64,000 nucleotides of DNA from Streptomyces sp. NBC_00536 (GCF_036346295.1 NZ_CP107819.1:5766001-5830000), one strand, 5' to 3'. Positions 37,427 to 45,831 are shown, counted from the stretch's first letter. Numbers and translations: made by a program. The notes: generated by a model not told the origin, from the letters alone.

Positions 37427-38473
37427 ATGACCGCCACCCCCGCCACCCCCGCTTCCGACGGCTTCCGCATGCCCCCCGAGTGGGCTCCCCACGAGCGCAC
37501 CTGGATGGCCTGGCCCAGCCCGAACCCGACCTTCACCAACGAGCGGGAGCTGGCCGAGGCCCGCGAGGCCTGGGGCGCCGTCGCCCGCGCCGTGCGCGGC
37601 TTCGAACCGGTGACCCTGGTCGTCGCGCCCGGCGACGCCGCGAGCGCCCGCGCCCTCGTCGGCGAGGACGTCGAGCTGGTGGAGCGCGAGCTGGACGACG
37701 CCTGGATGCGGGACATCGGCCCGACCTTCGTCACCAACGACGCGGGCGAACTGGCCGCCGTGGACTGGACCTTCAACGGCTGGGGCGCCCAGGAATGGGC
37801 CCGCTGGGAGCACGACTCGAAGGTCGCGCGGCACGTCTCCGACCTGGCCGGCACCCGGACGTACAGCACCCCCCTCGTCAATGAGGGCGGCGCGATCCAC
37901 GTCGACGGCGAGGGTACGGTCCTGCTCACCGACACCGTGCAGCTGGGCCAGGGCCGCAACCCCGACTGGACCCGGGAGCAGGTCGAGCGGGAGATCCACG
38001 CGCACCTGGGCACCACCAAGGCGATCTGGCTGCCCTACGGCCTGGCCGGCGACTACGGCACCTACGGCACCCAGGGCCACGTGGACATCGTCGCGGCCTT
38101 CGCCCGCCCCGGCGTGGTGCTGGTGCACACCCAGCCCGACCCGGCGCATCCCGACCACGAGCGCTGCAAGCTGATCGCGGCCCTGCTGCGCGCCCAGACC
38201 GACGCCCGGGGGCGCAGGCTGGAGGTCGTCGAGGTGCCCGCGCCGACCGTGCTGGAGGAGGACGGCGAGTGGGTCGACTACTCCTACATCAACCACTACC
38301 TGTGCAACGACGGCGTGGTGCTGTGCTCCTTCGACGACCCGCGCGACGAGGAGGCCGCCGAGATCTTCCGCGGACTGTTCCCCGAGCGGACCGTCCGCCC
38401 GGTTGACGCGCGTACGATTTTCGCCGGGGGTGGCGGTATCCACTGCATCACCCAGCAACAGCCGAAGGTGTGA
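37427..38473 (+). CDS. aguA: Agmatine deiminase (peptidyl-arginine deiminase fold)
   Basis: 348-aa guanidino-group-modifying enzyme that converts agmatine to N-carbamoylputrescine and ammonia. Family blocks: MPPEWAPHERTWMAWP at the start, DDAWMRDIGPTFV, NEGGAIHVDGEGTVLLTDT, YGTQGHVDIVAAFARPG (catalytic His) and the nucleophilic Cys in GGGGIHCITQQQP at the C-terminus. Catalytic Asp, His and Cys are all present. It follows ureC by 69 nt in the same orientation, and the next gene is a TetR regulator, so ammonia release from guanidino or carbamoyl compounds is the shared theme of the cluster. The true substrate may be an agmatine-like compound. Confidence 0.92.
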   Translation: MTATPATPASDGFRMPPEWAPHERTWMAWPSPNPTFTNERELAEAREAWGAVARAVRGFEPVTLVVAPGDAASARALVGEDVELVERELDDAWMRDIGPTFVTNDAGELAAVDWTFNGWGAQEWARWEHDSKVARHVSDLAGTRTYSTPLVNEGGAIHVDGEGTVLLTDTVQLGQGRNPDWTREQVEREIHAHLGTTKAIWLPYGLAGDYGTYGTQGHVDIVAAFARPGVVLVHTQPDPAHPDHERCKLIAALLRAQTDARGRRLEVVEVPAPTVLEEDGEWVDYSYINHYLCNDGVVLCSFDDPRDEEAAEIFRGLFPERTVRPVDARTIFAGGGGIHCITQQQPKV

Positions 38474-38500
38474 CCTGCGGCGGACGACAAGGAGTGGCCC

Positions 38501-39124
38501 ATGGTGGCCGGTGGGGTACGCGCGCGGAAGAACGCGCCGCCGCGCGAGGACGTACTCGTCGCCGCCATGGCCACGATCGCCGAGCGCGGCCTGGAGGGCC
38601 TGACCATGGCCGGTCTGGGCCGTCAGGTCGGGATGAGCAGCGGCCACCTCCTCTACTACTTCCGCAGCAAGGACGAACTCCTCCTGCAGACCCTGGAGTG
38701 GAGCGAGGCCGCCCTCGGCGACGAGCGGCGCGCCCTGCTCTCGCGCCGCGGCCCGGCCCTCGAACGGATCCGGCGGTACGTCGACCTGTACGTGCCCCTC
38801 GGCGCCCGCGACCCGCACTGGACCCTGTGGATGGAGGTCTGGAACCGCTCGCAGAACGCCGGGCCCGAGGAACGCGAACGCCAGGCCGCCATCGAGGGCG
38901 CCTGGCACCGCGACCTGGTGGCACTGCTCGCCGAGGGCGTCTCGCGCGGGGAGTTCCGGCCGGTCGACCCCGACCGGTTCGGGGCCCGGCTGCGGGCGCT
39001 GCTGGACGGGTTCAGCATCCAGCTGGCCGTGGGCCTGCCCGGGATCGGGCGCGCCGACATCCTGGCGCACGTCGCGGAATTCCTCGGCGAGGCGCTCGTA
39101 CAGCCTGCTCCGCCCGGATCCTGA
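38501..39124 (+). CDS. TetR-family regulator (BetI-like)
   Basis: 207-aa DNA-binding regulator. HTH: AMATIAERGLEGLTMAGLGR followed by QVGMSSGHLLYYFRSKDELL, the standard TetR N-terminal motif; the C-terminal part with VDLYVPLGARDPHWTLWMEVW and LLDGFSIQLAVG resembles BetI-type ligand domains. ATG at 38501 is preceded by AAGGAG, 27 nt after the agmatine deiminase stop, so it belongs to the urease/agmatine operon. It is the obvious candidate to bind the palindromes at 34799-34867 and repress permease and operon. Confidence 0.9.
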   Translation: MVAGGVRARKNAPPREDVLVAAMATIAERGLEGLTMAGLGRQVGMSSGHLLYYFRSKDELLLQTLEWSEAALGDERRALLSRRGPALERIRRYVDLYVPLGARDPHWTLWMEVWNRSQNAGPEERERQAAIEGAWHRDLVALLAEGVSRGEFRPVDPDRFGARLRALLDGFSIQLAVGLPGIGRADILAHVAEFLGEALVQPAPPGS

Positions 39125-39181
39125 GACGGCCCGCTCGCGGGACGGGACGTGTGGCAGACTGCGGGCGTGCTTGCTCAGCCC

Positions 39182-39223
39182 ATGATTACCGGCAGCAGCG
39201 CGCCGGTCCGCCGTGACCGCTGA
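39182..39223 (+). CDS. Possible leader peptide upstream of cimA
   Basis: Thirteen-codon ORF MITGSSAPVRRDR (or 18 codons from GTG 39167, adding MLAQP). It lies before a T-tailed hairpin and 197 nt before cimA. Ile, Thr and Val codons would fit control by isoleucine-pathway amino acids, but no run of one residue and no strong ribosome site is seen, so translation is uncertain. Confidence 0.35.
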   Translation: MITGSSAPVRRDR

Positions 39224-39276
39224 CACCGTGGAAGACCTTCGCGGCAGCGGCATCGTGCCCCAGACCCGCGCGCAGA

Positions 39277-39302
39277 CCTCTCGCACCCGCGAGGGGTTTT
39301 TT
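39277..39302 (+). terminator. T-tailed hairpin (attenuator candidate) upstream of cimA
   Basis: CCTCTCGC at 39277-39284 pairs with GCGAGGGG at 39289-39296 (one G-T pair) around an ACCC loop, followed by six T residues. It could end the TetR transcript, or act as an attenuator because it is 118 nt before cimA and follows a short ORF, closely resembling the ilvB leader layout. Confidence 0.75.
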
Positions 39303-39419
39303 CGTTTCCCGGCCCCATCCCTGCCGGGAGCCGACCGCGCGCGATGATGGGGGCAAGCGACGGCGGCCTTCCCTCGGGCGGACATCCGGAGCCACTCATC
39401 CGACAGGAGTCAGATCAGC

Positions 39420-41042
39420 ATGACGACGACAGAGGCGACAGCGGCGAGCGCGGCCCTCGACGACGGCTTCCACGTCTTCGACACCACGCTGCGCGACGGC
39501 GCACAGCGCGAGGGCATCAACCTCACCGTCGCGGACAAGCTGACGATCGCCCGGCACCTCGACGACTTCGGCGTGGGCTTCATCGAAGGCGGCTGGCCCG
39601 GCGCCAACCCGCGCGACACCGAGTTCTTCGCCCGCGCCCGCACCGAGATCGACTTCAAGCACGCCCAGCTCGTCGCCTTCGGCGCGACCCGGCGCGCGGG
39701 CGGCTCGGCGGCCGCGGACCCGCAGGTCCGCGCCCTGCTGGAGTCCGGCGCCCCGGTCATCACCCTGGTGGCCAAGTCCCACGACCGGCACGTCGAGCTG
39801 GCCCTGCGCACCACCCTGGACGAGAACCTCGACATGGTCCGGGACACCGTCTCCTACCTGCGCGAGCAGGGCCGGCGCGTGTTCGTGGACTGCGAGCACT
39901 TCTTCGACGGCTACCGCGCCAACCCCGCCTACGCGAAGTCGGTCGTGCGTGCCGCCCACGAGGCCGGCGCCGACGTGGTCATCCTCTGCGACACCAACGG
40001 CGGCATGCTGCCCGCCCAGGTGAGCGCCGTCGTCGCCACCGTCCTCGCCGACACCGGCGCGCGGCTCGGCATCCACGCCCAGGACGACACGGGCTGCGCG
40101 GTCGCCAACACCCTCGCCGCCGTGGACGCGGGCGCCACCCACGTCCAGTGCACCGCCAACGGCTACGGCGAGCGGGTCGGCAACGCCAACCTGTTCCCGG
40201 TCGTGGCCGCGCTGGAGATCAAGTACGGCCGTACGGTCCTCCCCGCGGGCGCGCTGGCCGAGATGACCCGGATCTCGCACGCCATCGCCGAGGTCGTCAA
40301 CCTCACCCCCTCCACCCACCAGCCGTACGTCGGCGTCTCGGCCTTCGCCCACAAGGCGGGCCTGCACGCCTCGGCGATCAAGGTGGACCCGGACCTCTAC
40401 CAGCACATCGACCCCGAGCGGGTCGGCAACACCATGCGGATGCTGGTCTCCGACATGGCCGGGCGCGCCTCGATCGAGCTGAAGGGCAAGGAGCTGGGCG
40501 TCGACCTCGGCGGGGACCGCGCCCTGATCTCCCGCGTGGTCGAGCGGGTCAAGGAGCGCGAGCTGGCGGGCTACACCTTCGAGGCCGCCGACGCCTCCTT
40601 CGAGCTGCTGCTGCGGGCCGAGGTCGAGGGCCGGGCGCGCAAGTACTTCCGTACCGAGTCCTGGCGCGCGATCGTCGAGGACCGCCCCGACGGCACGCAC
40701 GCCAACGAGGCCACGGTGAAGCTGTGGGCCAAGGGCGAGCGGATCGTCGCCACCGCGGAGGGCAACGGCCCGGTCAACGCGCTCGACCGGGCCCTGCGGG
40801 GGGCGCTGGAGCGCTTCTACCCCCAGCTCGCCAAGTTCGAGCTGATCGACTACAAGGTCCGCATCCTGGAGGGCAAGCACGGCACGGACTCCACGACCCG
40901 GGTGCTCATCGCCACGACCGACGGCCACCGCGAGTGGTCCACGGTGGGCGTGGGCACGAACGTGATCGCGGCCTCCTGGCAGGCCCTGGAGGACGCGTTC
41001 ACCTACGGTCTGCTGCGCGCGGGCGTGGAACCGGCGGAGTAG
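39420..41042 (+). CDS. cimA: Citramalate synthase (2-isopropylmalate synthase family)
   Basis: 540-aa DRE-TIM metallolyase that condenses acetyl-CoA with pyruvate to (R)-citramalate, feeding a threonine-independent route to 2-oxobutyrate and isoleucine. Catalytic block FDTTLRDGAQREGINLTVAD, then GFIEGGWPGANPRDTEFF, ILCDTNGGMLPAQV, GIHAQDDTGCAVANTLAAVD, NANLFPVVAALEIKYG (cf. GNANL) and the C-terminal LeuA dimer domain ending in a regulatory region with DGHREWSTVGVGTNVIAASW. GAQREG rather than GEQ.PG and the length favour citramalate synthase over LeuA. Products would enter LeuCD and LeuB, both encoded in this window. SD AGGAG precedes ATG. Terminator at 41056-41083. Confidence 0.9.
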   Translation: MTTTEATAASAALDDGFHVFDTTLRDGAQREGINLTVADKLTIARHLDDFGVGFIEGGWPGANPRDTEFFARARTEIDFKHAQLVAFGATRRAGGSAAADPQVRALLESGAPVITLVAKSHDRHVELALRTTLDENLDMVRDTVSYLREQGRRVFVDCEHFFDGYRANPAYAKSVVRAAHEAGADVVILCDTNGGMLPAQVSAVVATVLADTGARLGIHAQDDTGCAVANTLAAVDAGATHVQCTANGYGERVGNANLFPVVAALEIKYGRTVLPAGALAEMTRISHAIAEVVNLTPSTHQPYVGVSAFAHKAGLHASAIKVDPDLYQHIDPERVGNTMRMLVSDMAGRASIELKGKELGVDLGGDRALISRVVERVKERELAGYTFEAADASFELLLRAEVEGRARKYFRTESWRAIVEDRPDGTHANEATVKLWAKGERIVATAEGNGPVNALDRALRGALERFYPQLAKFELIDYKVRILEGKHGTDSTTRVLIATTDGHREWSTVGVGTNVIAASWQALEDAFTYGLLRAGVEPAE

Positions 41043-41055
41043 CCTCCGGACGGCT

Positions 41056-41083
41056 GCCAGGGGCCCGGAGACGGGCCCCTGGC
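41056..41083 (+). terminator. Terminator after cimA
   Basis: Eleven-bp perfect stem GCCAGGGGCCC / GGGCCCCTGGC with a 6-nt loop followed by CCTTTAT, 14 nt after the stop. Confidence 0.85.
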
Positions 41084-41135
41084 CCTTTATGTCCAGCTCA
41101 CACGGGAAACAACCGGTTCAGGTACCGTCGAGGCC

Positions 41136-42470
41136 ATGAGGACCAGGCTGATTTCCGCTCTCTCCGGTCTGCTGCTGGCCCTGTCCGCGACCGCCCTCGT
41201 GGTCGCGCCCCAGGCGTCCGCGGCCACCGGACCCGCGACCGTGGCGGAGGCCCTCAAGAAGGGCCCGGTCTACGTCGACCCCCGCGCCGAGGCGCAGCTG
41301 CCGAAGGACCAGGCGGACGCCCTCGCGAAGAAGATCAAGGACGCGGGCAAGCCGGTGTTCGTCGCGGTGCTGCCCGCGAACGCCGAGTTCCCGGCCGACA
41401 GCGTGCTGCGCACCGTCCGTACCGAGACCGGCATCACCGGGCTGTACGCGATCCGGCTCGGCGACGGCTTCAACGCCGCGGCCGACCGCACCGTCATGCC
41501 GGTCAACTCGGTCCGCAACCTCACCGACGCCGTCAAGGCGGGCGGCCCGGTCGATGCGGCCACCCAGCTCAACAACTTCGTCGACCAGGCCCTGTCCCAG
41601 ACCAAGGGCGGCGCCCCGGCCTCCTGGGGCGGCTCCGGCGCGGGTGACGGCGGCGGCTCGGGCGCGCTGATCGGCCTCGGCGCGGTGGCGCTCGTGGGCG
41701 GCGGTGGCGCGTACGCACTGGTGCGCCGGGGCCGCAAGAAGAAGGAAGAGGAGGAGCGCGAGGCGATCCGCAAGCTCTCCGTGGTCGTCGACGAGGACAT
41801 CACGGCCTTCGGCGAGGAGCTGGACCGACTGGACTTCCACCCCGGTGAGCCCGGCGCGGACGACGCGATGCGCAAGGACTACGAGCAGGGCCTCGACTCG
41901 TACGAGAAGGCCAAGCAGATCATGGCCACGGTGCAGCACCCGGGAGAGGTGCAGGGCGTCACCCAGGCGCTGGAGGACGGCCGGTTCGCGCTGGCCTCGC
42001 TGGACGCGCGCCGTCAGGGCAAGCCCGTGCCCGAACGCCGGGCGCCGTGCTTCTTCGACCCGCGCCACGGTCCCAGCACCGAGGACGCCGCCTGGGCCCC
42101 GGCGGGCGGGGCGCCCCGGACCGTACCGGTCTGCGCGGCGGACGCCGTCCGGCTGCGCGACGGTCAGGACCCGGCTGTTCGTACGGTCGACACCGAGCAC
42201 GGCCCGCGCCCGTACTACGACGCCGGCCCGGCGTACGGTCCCTGGGCCGGCGGCTACTTCGGCGGCGGCATGCTGCCCGGTCTGCTCATGGGCACGATGC
42301 TCGGTTCGATGATGATGTCCGGCCCCGCCTACGCCTCCGACATGGGCGGCGGCTTCGACGGCGGGGACGTCTCCGGCGCCGACTTCAACCCGTCCGACTT
42401 CGGCGGGGGAGACTTCGGTGGCGGCGGCGGTTTCGACGGAGGCGGCGGCTTCGGCGGCGGGGACTTCTGA
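41136..42470 (+). CDS. Exported membrane protein with Gly-rich C-terminus (hypothetical)
   Basis: 444-aa protein of unknown function. A signal peptide (MRTRLISALSGLLLALSATA ... ASA) leads into an extracytoplasmic domain of ~140 residues, then a Gly/Ser linker, one membrane segment (ALIGLGAVALVGGGGAYALV), a charged coiled region (RRGRKKKEEEEREAIRKLS), and a C-terminus of repeats of GGG-D/F-type (GGGDFGGGGGFDGGGG). The layout resembles TPM-domain-type proteins, but the sequence match is not strong enough to call. TACCGT (41123-41128) 7 nt before the ATG suggests leaderless expression. Expected topology: N-terminal domain outside, rest inside. Confidence 0.8.
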   Translation: MRTRLISALSGLLLALSATALVVAPQASAATGPATVAEALKKGPVYVDPRAEAQLPKDQADALAKKIKDAGKPVFVAVLPANAEFPADSVLRTVRTETGITGLYAIRLGDGFNAAADRTVMPVNSVRNLTDAVKAGGPVDAATQLNNFVDQALSQTKGGAPASWGGSGAGDGGGSGALIGLGAVALVGGGGAYALVRRGRKKKEEEEREAIRKLSVVVDEDITAFGEELDRLDFHPGEPGADDAMRKDYEQGLDSYEKAKQIMATVQHPGEVQGVTQALEDGRFALASLDARRQGKPVPERRAPCFFDPRHGPSTEDAAWAPAGGAPRTVPVCAADAVRLRDGQDPAVRTVDTEHGPRPYYDAGPAYGPWAGGYFGGGMLPGLLMGTMLGSMMMSGPAYASDMGGGFDGGDVSGADFNPSDFGGGDFGGGGGFDGGGGFGGGDF

Positions 42471-42492
42471 CCCGCGCCCCGGCCCCGCGGCG

Positions 42493-43095
42493 TCAGCCCT
42501 GCTTGATCGCGGAGATGTCGAAGGTCAGCTTGACCTTGTCGCTGACCACGACGCCACCGGTCTCCAGGGCGGCGTTCCAGGTCAGACCCCAGTCGGAGCG
42601 CAGGATCTCGGCAGCGCCCTCGAAGCCCACGCGCTCGTTGCCGTAGGGGTCGGTGGCGGAGCCGTTGAACTCCAGGTCGATGGAGAGCGGCCGGGTGACG
42701 TCCTTGATCGTCAGCTCGCCGGTGATGCGGTAGGTGTCGCCGGAGAGCTGAGCCGCCGCGGTGGAGCGGAAGGTCATCAGGGGGAAGGTCTCGGCGTCGA
42801 AGAAGTCGCCGCCGCGCAGGTGGGCGTCGCGGTCGCCGACCCCGGTGTCGACGGAGGCGATCTTCACGTCGATGGAGGCGGTGGAGCGCGCGGGGTCCGT
42901 GCCGTCCAGGTGCAGGGTGCCCTCGTGGTCGGCGAAGCTGCCGCGGACGTTGGTCACCATGGCGTGGCGCACGGTGAAGCCGATGCTGCTGTGGCCGGCG
43001 TCGATGACGTAGTCACCGGTGAGCGCGGCCAGGGCCGGGTCCACGGCGGGCGTGGCGACGGCGGTGTTCTCGGCGCGGCGGGTGAAGATTCCCAT
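42493..43095 (-). CDS. YceI-family lipocalin-like protein
   Basis: 200-aa YceI protein, a beta-barrel fold that binds isoprenoid-type lipids. Signatures: YVIDAGHSSIGFTVRHAMVT, GSFADHEGTLHLDG, ASIDVKIASVDTGVGDRDAH with LRGGDFFDAETFPLMTFRS, and GELTIKDVTRPLSIDLEFNG. No signal peptide, so this one is probably cytoplasmic, as in many actinobacteria. The start has GAGGAG upstream. A -35/-10 pair with two related TTnAAnnTTCAAC elements lies upstream at 43129-43178, suggesting a dedicated regulator. Confidence 0.92.
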   Translation of the reverse strand: MGIFTRRAENTAVATPAVDPALAALTGDYVIDAGHSSIGFTVRHAMVTNVRGSFADHEGTLHLDGTDPARSTASIDVKIASVDTGVGDRDAHLRGGDFFDAETFPLMTFRSTAAAQLSGDTYRITGELTIKDVTRPLSIDLEFNGSATDPYGNERVGFEGAAEILRSDWGLTWNAALETGGVVVSDKVKLTFDISAIKQG

Positions 43096-43128
43096 GACTC
43101 ACTCCTCGGTTCGGGTTGAGGTCTTTTG

Positions 43129-43178
43129 TTTAACCTTCAACGAGAATGACGCTAGACCCATTCAGTTCAAATTTCAAC
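43129..43178 (-). repeat. Two direct TTnAAnnTTCAAC elements at the yceI promoter
   Basis: TTTAACCTTCAAC at 43129-43141 and TTCAAATTTCAAC at 43166-43178 agree at 9 of 13 positions and lie 37 bp apart, one over the -35 and one around the start point. AT-rich against a GC-rich background; a repressor-operator pair is plausible. Confidence 0.5.
43149..43177 (-). promoter_or_regulatory. Promoter of the yceI gene
   Basis: On the minus strand TTGAAA (43177-43172) and TAGCGT (43154-43149) are separated by exactly 17 nt, about 55 nt upstream of the start codon. Confidence 0.6.
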
Positions 43179-43350
43179 ATCTACGCCGCGTGTCGTCGGG
43201 CTTTGTGGTGTCCCCACAAAGGACGAAGGTCCCAACTGGTGGAGTCCTCGCATGACGGAAGGCATCTGTCCGGGCCGCACAGCGGATCGGGCCCGAGACT
43301 GTGCGGAACCAACGGAGGGTTTTCGCCGGTCGACTTCGTAAGGTCAGTAC

Positions 43351-44934
43351 ATGACCGTTGTGGACCAGACTTCGAGCGAGCCGACGGACGCCCGTGGCCG
43401 CGTGGCCGAGTTGCACGCCCTGCGTGAGCAGGCGCAGCGCGGCCCGAGTGACCGTGCGACCGAGGCGCAGCATGCCAAGGGCAAGCTGACGGCGCGGGAG
43501 CGGATCGCGCTCCTGCTCGATGAGGGTTCGTTCAAGGAAGTCGAGCAGCTCCGCCGGCACCGGGCGACCGGGTTCGGCCTGGAGTCGAAGAAGCCCTACA
43601 CCGACGGTGTGATCACCGGTTGGGGCACGGTCGAGGGCCGGACGGTCTTCGTCTACGCGCACGACTTCCGGATCTTCGGCGGGGCGCTGGGCGAGGCCCA
43701 CGCCACGAAGATCCACAAGATCATGGACATGGCGATCGCCGCGGGTGCTCCGCTGGTCTCGCTGAACGACGGCGCGGGCGCCCGTATCCAGGAGGGCGTC
43801 TCGGCGCTGGCCGGGTACGGCGGCATCTTCCAGCGCAACACCAGGGCCTCGGGTGTCATCCCGCAGATCTCGGTGATGCTCGGCCCGTGCGCGGGCGGCG
43901 CGGCCTACTCTCCGGCGCTGACGGACTTCGTGTTCATGGTCCGCGACACCTCGCAGATGTTCATCACCGGCCCGGACGTGGTCCGCGCGGTGACGGGTGA
44001 GGAGATCACCCAGAACGGACTGGGCGGCGCGGACGTGCACGCCGAGACCTCGGGCGTCGCGCACTTCGCGTACGACGACGAGGAGACCTGCATCTCCGAG
44101 GTCCGCTACCTGATCTCGATGCTGCCCTCCAACAACCGGGAGAACCCCCCGGTCCACGAGAGCGCCGACCCGGCCGACCGCCGCTCGGACGTCCTGCTGG
44201 ACCTGGTCCCGGCCGACGGCAACCGCCCGTACGACATGCTCAAGGTCATCGAGGAACTCGTCGACGAAGGCGACGTCCTGGAGATCCACGAGCGCTGGGC
44301 CCGCAACATCATCTGCGCGCTGGCGCGGATGGACGGGCAGGTCGTCGGCATCGTCGCGAACCAGCCCGGCCACCTCGCCGGTGTCCTGGACATCCACGCG
44401 TCCGAGAAGGCCGCGCGGTTCGTCCAGCTGTGCGACGCCTTCAACATCCCGATCATCACGCTGCTGGACGTGCCCGGCTTCCTGCCGGGCGTGGACCAGG
44501 AGCACGGCGGGATCATCCGGCACGGCGCGAAGCTGCTGTACGCGTACTGCAACGCGACCGTGCCGCGGATCTCGCTGATCCTGCGCAAGGCGTACGGCGG
44601 TGCCTACATCGTCATGGACTCGCAGTCCATCGGCGCCGACCTCACCTACGCCTGGCCGACCAACGAGATCGCCGTGATGGGCGCCGAGGGCGCAGCCAAC
44701 GTCATCTTCCGCAAGCAGATCGCGGACGCCGAGGACCCCGAGGCGATGCGCGCGCGCATGGTCAAGGAGTACAAGTCCGAGCTGATGCACCCGTACTACG
44801 CGGCCGAGCGCGGTCTCGTCGACGACGTCATCGACCCCGCCGAGACCCGCGAGGTGCTCGTCAGCGCCCTCGCGATGCTCCGCAACAAGCACGCAGACCT
44901 GCCGTCCCGCAAGCACGGCAACCCGCCGCAGTAA
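43351..44934 (+). CDS. accB: Acyl-CoA carboxylase beta (carboxyltransferase) subunit
   Basis: 527-aa biotin-dependent carboxyltransferase that makes malonyl-CoA or methylmalonyl-CoA together with a biotinylated alpha subunit (not in this window) and the epsilon subunit encoded next. Motifs: GKLTARERIALLLDEGSF, LNDGAGARIQEGVSALAGYG, LGPCAGGAAYSPALTDF, DVPGFLPGVDQEHGGIIRHG, and RKAYGGAYIVMDSQSIGADL. The specificity residue is Ile420 (GGAYIVMDS); the known Streptomyces pair has Asp in PccB and Ile in AccB, so broad acetyl/propionyl/butyryl use is expected. No SD; TAAGGT ends 6 nt before the ATG, pointing to a leaderless mRNA. Confidence 0.95.
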   Translation: MTVVDQTSSEPTDARGRVAELHALREQAQRGPSDRATEAQHAKGKLTARERIALLLDEGSFKEVEQLRRHRATGFGLESKKPYTDGVITGWGTVEGRTVFVYAHDFRIFGGALGEAHATKIHKIMDMAIAAGAPLVSLNDGAGARIQEGVSALAGYGGIFQRNTRASGVIPQISVMLGPCAGGAAYSPALTDFVFMVRDTSQMFITGPDVVRAVTGEEITQNGLGGADVHAETSGVAHFAYDDEETCISEVRYLISMLPSNNRENPPVHESADPADRRSDVLLDLVPADGNRPYDMLKVIEELVDEGDVLEIHERWARNIICALARMDGQVVGIVANQPGHLAGVLDIHASEKAARFVQLCDAFNIPIITLLDVPGFLPGVDQEHGGIIRHGAKLLYAYCNATVPRISLILRKAYGGAYIVMDSQSIGADLTYAWPTNEIAVMGAEGAANVIFRKQIADAEDPEAMRARMVKEYKSELMHPYYAAERGLVDDVIDPAETREVLVSALAMLRNKHADLPSRKHGNPPQ

Positions 44935-44957
44935 GAAGTGAAGGAGACCTGCCACCC

Positions 44958-45158
44958 ATGAGCATCACTGACACCCTGCTGCGCGTCGAGAAGGGTCACG
45001 CCGAGCCCGAGGAGCTGGCCGCGATCACCGCGATCCTGCTCGCCCGCGCCGCCGCCACCCCCGAGGCCGTCCCGGCCCAGTCCACCGGCTCCACCGCTGG
45101 CTGGCGCCGTCTGGAGCGCACCCCGGGCTTCCGCGCCCCGCACAGCTGGCAGGGCTAG
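44958..45158 (+). CDS. accE: Acyl-CoA carboxylase epsilon subunit
   Basis: 66-aa helper subunit that stabilises and stimulates the AccB-type complex in Streptomyces. Sequence: VEKGHAEPEELAAITAILLA near the N-terminus and a WRRLERTPGFRAPHSWQG C-terminus, both diagnostic of actinobacterial AccE/PccE. AAGGAG precedes the ATG; it is 23 nt downstream of accB in the same operon. Terminator at 45190-45226. Confidence 0.93.
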   Translation: MSITDTLLRVEKGHAEPEELAAITAILLARAAATPEAVPAQSTGSTAGWRRLERTPGFRAPHSWQG

Positions 45159-45189
45159 GCCGTACTTCCCGGCCCACCGGGCCGATGCG

Positions 45190-45226
45190 AAAGGCCCCCG
45201 CACTCTTCCGAGTGCGGGGGCCTTTT
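45190..45226. terminator. Bidirectional terminator between accE and conservon 2
   Basis: Sixteen-bp perfect stem from AAAGGCCCCCGCACTC and its complement with a 4-nt loop and TTTT on the right side and A residues on the left, between convergent operons. Confidence 0.9.
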
Positions 45227-45243
45227 CGTGTGCGCCGGAGCCG

Positions 45244-45831
45244 TTACCGCAGGCGCGCCATCAGCGCGTGCTCGACCAGAGTGATCAGGGCACTCTTGGC
45301 GTCGGCGCGGTGGCGGGCGTCGGTGGTGATGATCGGGGCGTCGGGGCCGATCTGCAGGGCCTCGCGGACCTCTTCGGGGGTGTACGGCTGGTGCCCGTCG
45401 AAACCGTTCAGGGCGATCACGAAGGGCAGGCCGCTGTTCTCGAAGTAGTCGACGGCGGGGAAGCAGTCGGCGAGACGGCGGGTGTCGACGAGCACGACGG
45501 CGCCGATGGCGCCGCGCACGAGGTCGTCCCACATGAACCAGAAGCGGTCCTGGCCCGGCGTACCGAAGAGGTACAGGATCAGGTCCTGGTCCAGGGTGAT
45601 GCGGCCGAAGTCCATGGCGACCGTGGTGGTCGTCTTGTCCCCGGTGTGGGTGAGATCGTCGATCCCCGCGGAAGCGGATGTCATCACGGCTTCGGTGCGC
45701 AGCGGGTTGATCTCGGAGACGGCGCCCACGAACGTGGTCTTGCCCACGCCGAAGCCACCCGCCACCACGATCTTCGCGGAAGTGGTGGAGCGAGTCGCTC
45801 CGCCACCGCCGCTAGAGCTTGCGAAGTCCAC
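45244..45831 (-). CDS. cvnD2: Conservon Ras-like GTP-binding protein CvnD (conservon 2)
   Basis: 195-aa small GTPase, last gene of a four-gene conservon. G1 VAGGFGVGKTTFVGAV, G3 LYLFGTPGQDRFWFMWDDLV and a G4-like ALNGFDGHQ are present; the strict NKxD motif is replaced, as in the CvnD/MglA-like ATP/GTP-binding family. It would bind to the membrane-associated CvnA-B-C complex and act as the switch, by analogy with eukaryote-like G-protein assemblies. Its start overlaps the end of cvnC by 20 nt. It differs from the second CvnD in this window at only 4 of 195 residues. Naming by recalled S. coelicolor order (cvn2 beside accE). Confidence 0.93.
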   Translation of the reverse strand: MDFASSSGGGGATRSTTSAKIVVAGGFGVGKTTFVGAVSEINPLRTEAVMTSASAGIDDLTHTGDKTTTTVAMDFGRITLDQDLILYLFGTPGQDRFWFMWDDLVRGAIGAVVLVDTRRLADCFPAVDYFENSGLPFVIALNGFDGHQPYTPEEVREALQIGPDAPIITTDARHRADAKSALITLVEHALMARLR

